Source: Prorocentrum cordatum
Taxonomy: Eukaryota; Sar; Dinophyceae; Prorocentrales; Prorocentraceae
Direction: 5' to 3'
Length of the DNA stretch: 60,185 bases
NCBI GenBank assembly: GCA_963575745.1
Contig: CAUYUJ010022399.1
Span: 64,001 to 124,185, forward strand
Shown piece by piece: positions 10,684-19,812 of this stretch. How positions within the stretch are numbered: position 1 is the stretch's first letter; each line of letters starts with the position of its first letter. The notes beneath the pieces were generated by a model. It did no database searches, was not told where the DNA came from, and saw only the letters and a program-made list of their open reading frames with translations. A program made the translations under genes and the position numbers.

Positions 10684-10851
10684 CTTCCAATACCGAAAAC
10701 CTGCAACACAACCACGCCATCATCGTCAGAAAACGTGTTCTTTACTGGCCTCTCCAACCCCAAAAAAAACATCGTGACAGCCTCCCCAGGACCTGAACCA
10801 ACCCCCAAATCGTGGCTATGGATGGGTCGCAATGCTTCGGTATTGGCCGAC
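10684..10851 (-). other. Introner-like intron with perfect 11-bp inverted repeats
   Basis: Donor ...TTTTCAGAG|GTCGG and acceptor ...TTGGAAG|GTGCTC join exon 1 and exon 2 in phase 0 (Thr-Phe-Ser-Glu | Val-Leu-Arg-Ser). Within 5 nt of the donor lies CCAATACCGAA, and within 3 nt of the acceptor its exact reverse complement TTCGGTATTGG. Both exon junctions read AG|GT, as expected for a short target-site duplication. Length is 168 bp. Confidence 0.8.
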
Positions 10852-12390
10852 CTCTGAAAACGTGTCGTCCTCCAGGTCGGTCCGCATGTTCCTCTCCTTG
10901 GCGCCCCATTGCTTAACGATCACTTCGATCTCGACTACGAGGTCGTAGGCCTTCAACTCGTCCTTAATCCACCACTCGGGAAGCTCGGTGATCCATGTCC
11001 GAACAGCCTCCGACACCATGACGGAGAGGTGATAGATCGGGGTCTGGCCAATGGCGGCTCGCTGCTTGAGCTCCTCCCCAGCTCGCTCGATCGACTCCTT
11101 AGCGGTCTTCCCCCTTTTGGTGCCCGTGCCAGCGCTGGCCGTGGCCGTGCTCCCCTCCTCAGCCTTTACAGCGGGCGTAGCTTCTGGAGCTGGCTCCTCG
11201 GGCTTGGCCTTCGCGAGCTCGCTGATGTGGGTGAGAATGCTAACGTCGAATGTCTCGATCGCGTGCGCGACCGACTCCAGCTTGAGCGACATCCCCTGGA
11301 ACGTGGCATAGGTCAAGATGATGTTGAGTTCCTCCGACATGGCGCTGTCCGAGTGGAGGAAGTAGGAGACCATGACGGAGAACGGCGCCAGCGTCTCCTG
11401 CAAGAGCATATCCACTTGGGCCTCAATCCATGATTTAATGGTTTTGTGCAGGGTAATCAACGCAGCAAGCCGATTGTCCACCTGAGTGTAAGCCAATTGC
11501 ACCTCAAAAGAGCACTTCCCAATTATGCTGGGCTTGTGCTTCTGGTAGCGCCTGTGCAAGGCGTGGACCGTTCCAAGAATGAGCTCTTCGAACCACTTGG
11601 GGTCACCTAGCGCGTCGACGTACGAGTTGATCGTCTTCTTGATCCTGCAGGCCGCCCCAAGGTGTGAACCTGTCGGCCATGGGGCCCCCATGGATAAGGG
11701 GCTGACCCCCTTCTCCCGAATCAGCTCCAAGTCTTTCTCCACGTCCCCGCCGTCGTCGACAGCGCCGACCTCTCCTTCGGGTGCTCCTCCTGCATCCTCA
11801 TCTCCTTCGGCAGCTTCCCCATCGCCTTGGCCCTCTGGTGGGGCCTCGACTGCTTCGGCCGTGGCATTCTCAGGCTCTGCGTCTGGTAAAGGCGGTGGAA
11901 CAACTGACGTGCGGCTCATCATTTTGGCATGCTTGGTGTAGAGCTCCACGGCGGCCTGCCGATACAACCTCTGCCGTTCATCCCCCCCAGTGCCGTGATC
12001 CTCCTGCTCCATGCTGGCCTCGGTTCCTGCGGTCGCCTCCTCCTGACACTCATGACCCTCCGCCTTGACGCTGCCGGGATTCTCCAACTTCACGCGGCCG
12101 TCGAGCGTGTCGTGGTCACGCAAGAGACATGAGGGGGCCCGATGATATTGGTCTCTGCCGCCGAGACGCTTGTCGGTGGGCATCATCGGCTCCTCGCCGC
12201 ACACCAGGGCCGCGTCTGCGTCGGGTAACTCAATGTCGACATCCATGTTGGCGTCGCCCTGCGGTGGCTGGCCGCTCGCCGCCTGGCCGAGGCGCGCGGA
12301 CATGGCCGAGGCAGGCCCTGTGGAAATAGACAGCTTGAGGTGTGTTCGTTCGTCCTGGGAACGTCTGGCAATAACCCTGGGCCCCGACAT

Positions 12391-12740
12391 CGTGGGGGAG
12401 AGACAATGACGATCAACGAATGCGTTTCTTTGGTGAGGCACCGCCCGAAGATTTCAAGTAGGCACCAACGCATGTTTTCGTTGTTTTGTCTGATAGGGCC
12501 GCTGCATCACGGACGTAACCCCAATGCTTGAATGGTCCGGCCTTCTGGAGGCCTGATGGGTCTGGCTGTCCGGAGGCCGGAGACACCCAAACCGAACAAC
12601 CAAAAACACACAACGCACATATTGTAAGCGGGCACTCAAGCATTCCTACTATTGAGTGACTACGCAGAGGGCGATAACCAACACCTATTCTTGTGAGGCA
12701 AGAAACCGAAACGACATACCTACATATTGAGAGGGGGCAA
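12391..12740. other. 5' flank of the minus-strand gene, nothing recognised
   Basis: No dinoSL relic, TATA-like element or tandem repeat is visible upstream of the 12390 start. GGTCTGGCTGTCCGGAGGCC-type short inverted repeats occur near 12540-12590. Confidence 0.4.
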
Positions 12741-13832
12741 TGGTTTTTCATATGTCTTGTGGGTCATATGTCCTATCTGCTTGTTGGGAGGGTCCTATCT
12801 ACTTGTTCGGGGGGGGGGTCCTATCTAGTTGGGAGGGTCCTATCTACTTGTTGGGAGGGTTATATCTACTTGTCCGGAGGGCCCTATCTACTTTTGGGAG
12901 ATCCTATCTACTTGTTGGGAGGGTCCTATATACACTTGGGAGGGTCCTATCTACTTGTTGGGAGATCATATTCACATTTTTTGGAAGGGTCCTATCCACA
13001 TGCTGGGACGATCCTATCTACTTGTTCGGAGGGTCCTATCTACTTTGCGGAGACTCTGATCTACTTCTCAGGGGATCCTATCTATTTGTCGGGAACGGCC
13101 TATGGACTTGCTGGGAGGGTCCTAGCTATATGTTCGGAGGGTCATTTCTACTTGTTTGGCTGGTGCTATCTTCTTGTTTGGAGGTGTCTCTCTACTTTGT
13201 GGAGGGTCCGACCTACTTTGGGGAGGGTCATATCTTTTCGTTGGGAGGGTCGTATGTACTTGTTGTGAGGGTCTTATCCACTTCTGGGAGGACCCTATAT
13301 ACTATGGAAAGGGTCTTATCTGCCTTCGGAAGGGTTTTATTTTTGAACAGTTTACCTCCTTGCTTGGAGGGTCCTATCTACTTGATGTGAGGTTTATACA
13401 TGCTTTTGGTCGGGTCCTATATGGTTTTTGGAGAGTCCGACCAACTTGTTTGGCTGACCTAGATACTTTTGGGAGGGTCCGATCTACTTGTTCGGAAAGT
13501 CATAACCACTTGTCAGGAGGGTCCTACCTACTTCTGGAACCGTCTTATCTACTTTTGGCAGGGCCCCAGCTACTGTTGACGGGGGGGAGCTACCTACTTG
13601 CTGGGAGGGCCCTACTATTCGGAAGTGCCTATATACTTGTTAACAAGGCCCCACGCACTTTGTGAGAGGGTCCGATCTACTTTTGTGAGGGTCCAACATA
13701 CGTTGGGGAGTTTCGTATACACTTGATGGGATGGCCCTATCTAGTTGTTGGGAGGCCCCTATCTACTTTTCAGAAGTCCCGATCTACTTGTTGGAAGGGT
13801 CCTACCTTCTTGTTGGGAGGCTCCCCGCCACT

Positions 13833-13833
<1 letters not shown>

Positions 13834-13890
<57 letters not shown>

Positions 13891-13892
13891 GG
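13834..13892. repeat. (TG)n followed by a G homopolymer
   Basis: About 20 TG units end in about 18 consecutive G, inside the 22-bp minisatellite. Confidence 0.95.
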
Positions 13893-14177
13893 CGCGTTTA
13901 TGTTTGGGAGGGTCCCATATGCTTTTGGGGGGGTCCTATCTACTTGATCTGGGGGTCATATTTACTTGATGGAAGGGCCCTCACTACTTGCTGGATGGTC
14001 ATATCTACTGGTTGGGAGGGTCATACTTATTGTTGGGAGATTCCGACCTAATTGTTGGGAAGTTCCTAGCTACCTGTTGGGAGTGTCCTATCTACTTGTT
14101 GGGAGGGCCCTATATACTTGTTTCGGGGGGACTTTTGTCTTCTTTTTTGTTTTTTTTGGGGGGGAGGGGAGTGGGTG

Positions 14178-14210
<33 letters not shown>

Positions 14211-14241
14211 CGTGCGTGTGTGTGTGTGTGTGTGTGTGCGC

Positions 14242-14272
<31 letters not shown>

Positions 14273-14275
14273 GGG
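14178..14275. repeat. (TG)n with CG variants
   Basis: TG dinucleotides with TGCG interruptions for nearly 100 bp, inside the 22-bp minisatellite. Confidence 0.95.
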
Positions 14276-14510
14276 GGCTTTTGGAAAGGTCGTATCTACC
14301 TGTTGGGGGATCCTACCTACACGTTGGGCAAGTCCTATATACTTTTGGAAGGGTTCGATCTGCTTCTGGGCAAATACGATTGCTTTCTTTTCGGAGGGTC
14401 CCACCTACTTGTTTGGCGGGTCCTGGATACTTTTGCGATGGTCATACCTACTGGCTGGGATGGTCCTATCTACAGCTGGGGGGGGGCTTCTCTACGTCTA
14501 GGGGCTAGGC

Positions 14511-15340
14511 CCGGTGCCGAGGGTATATCACATATGGGCATTAAGGCCTTGGGATCCGAACGGCTCTGTGCCCGAAGGCCAAAGGCCAAGCGCCGTTGCC
14601 AGCAAATCGCGCATAGGCGCTTGTCGGACAGTCACGGGCGGCGCTTGCTCGGCCGAAATCCTGCCGCAGCGCTGCTGTGAGCGGGCTGTCGTTGGCCAAA
14701 TGCTTCGCGCGCCGCTGCAGCGGCGGCGCCGACCGATCGGTCGCCCCTGCGCGGGAATTGCAAAATGTGCAGGGGGGGGGGGGTCATCGGGCGCGCGGTG
14801 CCAGGGCGACCGTCGGGCCGAAGCATGGCCACCGCCGCATGGGGATGCAATGTAGCGGAGGGGGGGGGGGGGGGGCTGCGCGCGAGCGCCTGCGCCGCCG
14901 CAGCTGGGCCGCCGCGGAGCGGCCGTGGCGCGCCCCGTCGGGCGCGGTTGGGCAGCGGGCGTGGCGCCGCTGGGCAGCTCGCGGGCCGCAGCGGCGCGTC
15001 GCCGCGCCCTCCAGCGCCGCAGCTCGTCCGCGTTATCGGGCGTGGAGGCAGGGCGCAGGGGGCCCTTAGTTCGCGCATCCTTGCCCCTCATCTGTCCACC
15101 GATTGGGGCGCGCGGCGCTCTATCCTCGCGCGGGCGAGGCCATTGGGCATGGGTGGGGTCCGCGGCGCGAAGCGCATGGATGCGGGTCGCCCAATCGAGG
15201 TGAAGATGGCATCGGCACGTGACCAGCCCGACGCGAAGCAACGTGGAGCGATTAACTCGCCCGCCAGGAAGCAGCTGGCTCGAGTAACTCCCCCGACGGG
15301 AGGCGGGGGGCGGCGATACTTCGCGGGGCGACGGCAGATG
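14511..15340. other. GC-rich segment, no supported gene
   Basis: Both strands show long Ala/Arg/Pro-rich frames (up to 293 codons on the minus strand). They overlap each other fully and look compositional. Homopolymer G runs at 14771-14780 and 14860-14873. Confidence 0.4.
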
Positions 15341-15630
15341 CGCAGTCAAGACGACGGCGCAGTCAACCTGCGTAGTCAAGATTTTTAGTGGCGACAGCGA
15401 CGTAGTCAACCCGCGTAGCCAAGATTTCTAGCGGCGACAGCGACGTAGTCAACTCTCGTAGCCAAGAGATTTAGCGGCGAAAGCGGCGTAGTCAACTCGC
15501 GCAGTCAAGACCTCTAGCGGCGACAGCGACGTAGTCAAGCGACGTGGTCAAGCGACGTAGGCAAGGGACGCAGTCAAGAGACGTAGTCAAGATACGTAGG
15601 CAGGATACGTAGGCAAGAGGCGTCGGCAAA
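15341..15630. repeat. 43-bp minisatellite grading into 13-bp units
   Basis: (T)AGCGGCGACAGCGACGTAGT followed by CAAC-CGCGTAGCCAAGATTTC recurs with starts near 15387, 15430, 15473 and 15516, exactly 43 bp apart. From about 15525 it gives way to tandem GACGTAGTCAAGC/GACGTAGGCAAG units. Confidence 0.9.
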
Positions 15631-17340
15631 ACCAGAGGTGCACTCACCGCGGGTGGCCGTCGCACGGCGGTTGATCAACTTCACCAGGGCGAAGTAAAGC
15701 CGCCCGAATGAACCCAGCCGACGCAGCTACTTGGCGGCACTTAAGCTGCGCCAGGAGCCCCGAGCAGGAGCTCAAGCTTTGCCCTTCACGATGCACTCGG
15801 CAGCGCGGCCTCGCCAATGGGCTGTTCTGCCCGCGGCCAAGGCGATTGCCCCCGCGGTGGCGCACTGGAAATCTGCGAGCAGCGGCATCATAGTGGGGCG
15901 CAGTGTACGTCGTCGGCTGCGGCATTCCACTGCAGCGACATCTCAGGGGCAGCCCCCGCGCGGCCATGTATCGGGGCGCTGCCATCGCGGCAATTGCACG
16001 GCAACCCACGTGGCAACGGCTGCCGCGCCACCTTCCTCCAGCGCCCACAGAAACGCAGCGCTGCAATTTGGCATGGGCATGAATGGCTGGGCGCGAGGTG
16101 GCCAGCGTCGGGCTTCACAGAACCTGAAGAGCTTCTTCGAGAGCGCGTCAGGATATGGATGAGCGGGCCTGGCAGTTGAGAGGGGGGCAGCGCGAGCATG
16201 CATGAGCTGATTGGCACGGGCCTGGCTGCGACAGGGTCTGCGTATGACTGCGCATGCGTGACGTGTTTCGACGTTTCTGCCAGTGCTCGTGAAGGAGTTT
16301 GGGTGCGAGGTGCAGAGACCGGGCATGCCAGAGTGCGACATGCCGCGGACGGAGTGGGTGCGTCCGCGCGAATGTGACTGTGACTGCGCTTCATGGGGCA
16401 CGGATGCGCATGCCGCGAGACACTGTGCGCGTGGCACGTCGCGACCGACTTCGAACGCGCGTCGGATTGGGCTACGTAGATCGGTTGTTCGAACGCAACG
16501 CGCGCCGAGCGGTCGACCTTGCAAACCTTGAAGCGCGCTTCGCGCGCCGAGCCGTGCGCAGTGCGAACCGTTTAGCGCGCTTCGCGCGCCGAGTGAGATC
16601 ACGCGTTGAAGCGCGAATGCGCGTCGACTGATCGCGCGCGACGCCGATCTGGCGCAGGGTGGCCCTCCTGGACCTGAGTGCGAGTCAGTGCACGTTGCGT
16701 CAGGCTGTGCCTGACGTTAGTTGCGCGGAACGGAACGGGCGCGAGCGCGCGCGTTTCGGGTGGGCGGCGCGGCAATCCATGCGCAGGCGAGCGCATTCTC
16801 ATGCAATGTGCCGTTTGGTTGAATTTAACTAAGTTCAACCAGTCGGTGCGTAGTGAATGTTTAAGTTATTGCGATATGTTGCCTGGCCGAGAGTGAGGTC
16901 GTGCATGCGGGCGGAAGGCTGAATGTACATCAATTGGCATCTGGGTTTCCATCCGACTACGCGCTGGTCGGTTTGGCGGGACTCGCAACTACTCGGCCTG
17001 GGTGCGACTAGACCGCGGCGCATTCGCAAACACAGTTGCGCGCAGTCGGGCGCGAGGGGGACTGGGTCGGCATGCGCGGCCGCGTGCGTGGTCGGGATAA
17101 GCGGAGCACGCGCGCGGCATGAATCGCGCGCTAAACCGAATCACGCGCGCGGTAACGCGCGAGCGCACATGCAAAAGGTTCAGGAAGGCCCCGACCCTTG
17201 TCAGCGTGCGAATAAGTTTAGCCGCAGTTATAACTGTTTTATCCATAGGGCGCGTAAGCGTATTTATCTAAGTGGCTCGCGCCATTCCGACGACCCTCAA
17301 GAAAACGTGATAGCGTATTGCGATCGTTGAAATTTTGGAA
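15631..17340. other. GC-rich, no supported gene; small GCGCGCTTCGCGCGC hairpins
   Basis: Roughly 1.7 kb without a credible coding frame. At 16525-16620 the words GCGCGCTTCGCGCGCC recur twice, with a shorter GCGCG form after them. These resemble the larger GC hairpins at 36184 and 44977. Confidence 0.4.
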
Positions 17341-17740
17341 TGGCATTCGGTTCGCCCCGCCACCGTGTCTGGTCTCGGCGACAGGAGCTTCTTGGATGCG
17401 TATTCTGAAGGTCCCTTGGGGTGCGTCTCAGGGGCGTCTTGGGAACGCCTGGGAAAGGGGTTCCTGGTGCCTCCTGGGGTCCTCTTGGCGGCGTGTTGGG
17501 GGCCCTTTAGGGGGTTTGTCGGGGCCTTTGCGGTGCGCCTCGAGGGCCCCTGGGGGGGGGAGGGGAAGGGGCTATCGGTGCCATCTTGGGGAGACAAGCT
17601 CAACGTGCAAATTTGTATGTCACCTACTGGGCTCCACTTGGGGCCTCCCTGGGGTTCCCTGGGTTCCCTCTGGGGCGTTTGGGAAGCCCTTGGGGTCGGG
17701 TGGTGACCCTCTCGGGTTTGCCAGGGGTTCTCTTGGGGGC
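17341..17740. repeat. CTTGGG-family dispersed repeat, block 1
   Basis: Degenerate 10-15 bp units built on CTTGGGG, CCTGGGG and CTCTTGGG. Similar blocks lie at 36966-37450, 38691-39120, 42440-43005, 45170-46330 and, in the opposite orientation, 57990-58560. Confidence 0.75.
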
Positions 17741-17954
17741 TTAACTGTTTTTTGTTAAACGATTACGATGGTGATACTGATGCCTGTTGCGCTTCTGATA
17801 TGGATTCGTCTGTAACTCCAAGGCTTATGCATTGGAACAAGTGGGATGTCTCACAGGAAACGCATAATATGTCAAGATGTGTTTTTTTCCAGAACGGCCA
17901 AATGCCTTTGTGCGCCCTGCATGGGCCGCAGCGTGTCTCTCGCCAGCGTGCAAG

Positions 17955-18255
17955 AGGCGTTCCTCCGTCGCCTCCCCCTCCCCCTCCTCGTGTCCCCCCC
18001 TTCCTCTTCGCGCTCCCCCCGTCATTCCTGTATTAGTCCTTCCCTGCCTCCTCCACCGCCTCCCTCGCCCTGTCATCCCCTCTCCTCCACGTCCGCCTCG
18101 CCCCAGTCCACCAGCATCCCTCCTCTTCCTTCTCATCCACCCTCCTCCCTCATCCACCCATCCACCCCCTCCTCCCCATCCACATTCCCCCCCCCCCCCT
18201 CCTCCCTCATCCCTCCTCTTCCTCCTCCTCCTCCTCCTCCTCCTCCTCCTCCGCC
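17955..18255. repeat. C-rich polypyrimidine tract
   Basis: CCTCC/TCC units with short ATCC interruptions, ending in pure CCT repeats (18222-18252). It lies just beyond the stop of the large minus-strand gene. The remaining 17741-17954 and 18256-18424 show nothing further. Confidence 0.9.
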
Positions 18256-18839
18256 CCCTCATCACTCCCCGACTGCTGGCAGAGGGTCAGGGGTTGAGGG
18301 CGTTTGCCTAGTCCTTCCTGAGTGGCGCAAGCTTGTTATGTGTGCGTGCGTTTTGTTTATGTGCGTGCGTGCTTGTGGTTTATGAGGGTTTGGGCTGGGA
18401 TCGCCCGCCTCGAGCTTGCATCACTCAGGCCGCGGCCTTAGCTTTAGCCTCCGCTTTGTGGGCCTTCGCACTCCACTTCGCCCTGCCAGAATCCATATGC
18501 TGCTTTGCCAATGGTTTGTTCACGGATGCATGGGCGCCGTCAGGCGTCGGCTCCACCTCGAACAACCATTTAAATGTGTCCTCATCCGTGCCGCACAAGT
18601 GCCCTGGCACACAGATTGAACATCCTCTGTGACGGTAGCAGGTTATCGTAACCGAATTGACTGGCCTGCCCCGCTGTACACGCAAAACCTGCCCACCACC
18701 TAGATGATAGTAACCTTGAGGGCTCTGATCTGACAAAAGGTGCCAAGGCTCCTGAGGGGGATCTGGCGGGGGAGGGGGTGGTGGACCATCCGTGGAAGAC
18801 CCCGCAGCTGGATCCCCTGGGACCCCTTCGACCTCCTCC

Positions 18840-18846
18840 AAAAAAA
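18840..18846 (-). other. T7 homopolymer frameshift in exon 4
   Basis: On the coding strand TTTTCTTTTTTTGGAGGAGG shifts frame. With six T instead of seven the reading is Ala-Phe-Ser-Phe-Leu-Glu-Glu-Val-Glu-Gly and runs on to the cysteine-cluster C-terminus. It could be a mutation, an assembly or sequencing error, or slippage. Confidence 0.75.
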
Positions 18847-19400
18847 GAAAACGCTGCCTCGGCCATTGCTGCGCCCTCTTCCTCGTCTAGAAAATCATCG
18901 GCAGGCGGGCGACCATCTACGTGGAGAGGGCCTGGGACCACTGGTGGATGTTGCCATTCGGCCATGTAGTCGGGCAGCTTCCCCCCCATGTGGACGGCCT
19001 CGAGCTCCTCCACCTCCTCGATCTCAGACTGGCAGTCCGAATCAGCCATGTCGAGAGCACGCTCATCATGAAGGTCAGGCGGGTCCTCGCGCACGAATGG
19101 CTCGTCGGCGATGGGCAGGGGTTCTTCGGGTACTCCAGGCGGCAGGGGGCCCTCAGGCAAAGCACCTGCGACTGCACGTCCACGTCCGCGCCCGCGTGCT
19201 CGGCCTCCACGTCCTCTGTTGCCACGTCCTCGGCCCCCGCTTTGCCGTGCAAGATCTCGGTCTGCCATCGCCTGGGCCTCCTCGCCGAAGGGGTCGCCCT
19301 CGCGCATCTTCGGATCGCCTCCACCTCGACGATAAAATGCCAAAGGTTTCTTCATGCTTGGATCCCAGAGGCGGCCGATGAGCTTCAAACCTATGATTTT

Positions 19401-19403
19401 TTA
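19401..19403 (-). other. In-frame TAA in exon 4
   Basis: The reading Thr-Leu-Arg-Arg-TAA-Lys-Ile-Ile-Gly-Leu-Lys continues in the same frame into the RGG-rich part. It is the only stop in exon 4 before the frameshift. Confidence 0.8.
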
Positions 19404-19586
19404 TCTCCTCAGCGTCCCTGTGTCGTGGCAGATCTCGTAATCGGCGATGTACATGTCCATATGCTGCAGCTTGTCGATGAGTAAGTTTATCCATTCGTCC
19501 GACGTGTTGGTATCGATAGCTCGATGCCTGACGCTGACCCTGCTCTGCCGCTCCGCGATATTCACCCAAGACGGTAGCACCAACTC

Positions 19587-19812
19587 CTTGAGCACAGAGT
19601 GGCCGCCGCCCCGCGCTGACCATACCCGCGAGAAAAACTCCCCCAGTCCAGGACCGCCAGACCCCCGATTTAACGAAACGTCGGGGCCAGAAAAAATAAC
19701 TGTTTACAGGGGAGCGGGCGCCGCGGGCGGCGAAAAATCGGGGCCCGATACATATATTTTTACCGGGCAACGGGCGGCGCGGGCGGCGGCCATTCCGAGC
19801 CCGACGCGTCTC
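19587..19812 (-). other. Introner-like intron 3, GA-AG boundaries
   Basis: Donor GTGTCGGAG|GAGACG and acceptor GTGCTCAAG|GAGTTG join in phase 0 (Val-Val-Ser-Glu | Glu-Leu-Val-Leu). Near the 5' end is GAATGGCCGCCGCCC, and near the 3' end its near-exact reverse complement (GGGCGGCGGCCACTC). GA donors are known in dinoflagellates. Internally a GCCGCCCGCG...TAAAAATA...GGCCCCGA block is duplicated. 226 bp. Confidence 0.72.

Larger units (their letters stand above)
7834..12390 (-). pseudogene. Multi-exon gene of unknown function, two lesions
   Basis: Exon 1 runs 12390-10852 (513 codons from the ATG I prefer; the frame is open a little further upstream). It joins exon 2 (from 10683) in phase 0 across the 168-bp intron described separately. 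Exon 2 is open to about 9520. The third coding block covers about 9390-7834. No domain is recognised. The protein is helical and polar: an acidic Glu/Gly-rich stretch at about residues 180-230, a Lys/Glu-rich helix near the end of exon 1, a run of seven Asp encoded by a (GTC)n tract near 8330, and a Gln/Ser/Gly-rich tail ending in the basic Leu-Lys-Arg-Ala-Lys-Arg (nuclear-signal-like). The last block is broken by a 16-bp duplication that shifts frame (9255-9286) and by an in-frame TAG (9100-9102), with coherent coding on both sides of each. The exon 2 to exon 3 junction is unresolved. It could still be expressed as shorter proteins: 9078-7834 alone is open for 414 codons. Confidence 0.65.
12741..14510. 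repeat. 22-bp degenerate minisatellite, about 1.75 kb
   Basis: The unit GGGAGGGTCCTATCTACTTG plus TT recurs roughly 70-80 times with substitutions and small indels. Because 22 is not a multiple of three, all three plus frames give the same kind of Tyr/Leu/Gly/Ser-rich peptide, so the long frames here are artefacts. Two TG microsatellites lie inside (13834-13873 and about 14178-14272), each next to a G run. Confidence 0.95.

Noticed and set aside
12693-14680. Tyr/Leu/Gly-rich frames resembling repeat proteins
   Set aside because: The 22-bp minisatellite yields the same peptide type in all three frames, so the open frames are automatic.
14528-15409. 293-codon minus-strand frame
   Set aside because: Fully overlapped by equally long frames on the other strand; Ala/Arg/Pro composition follows from GC content.
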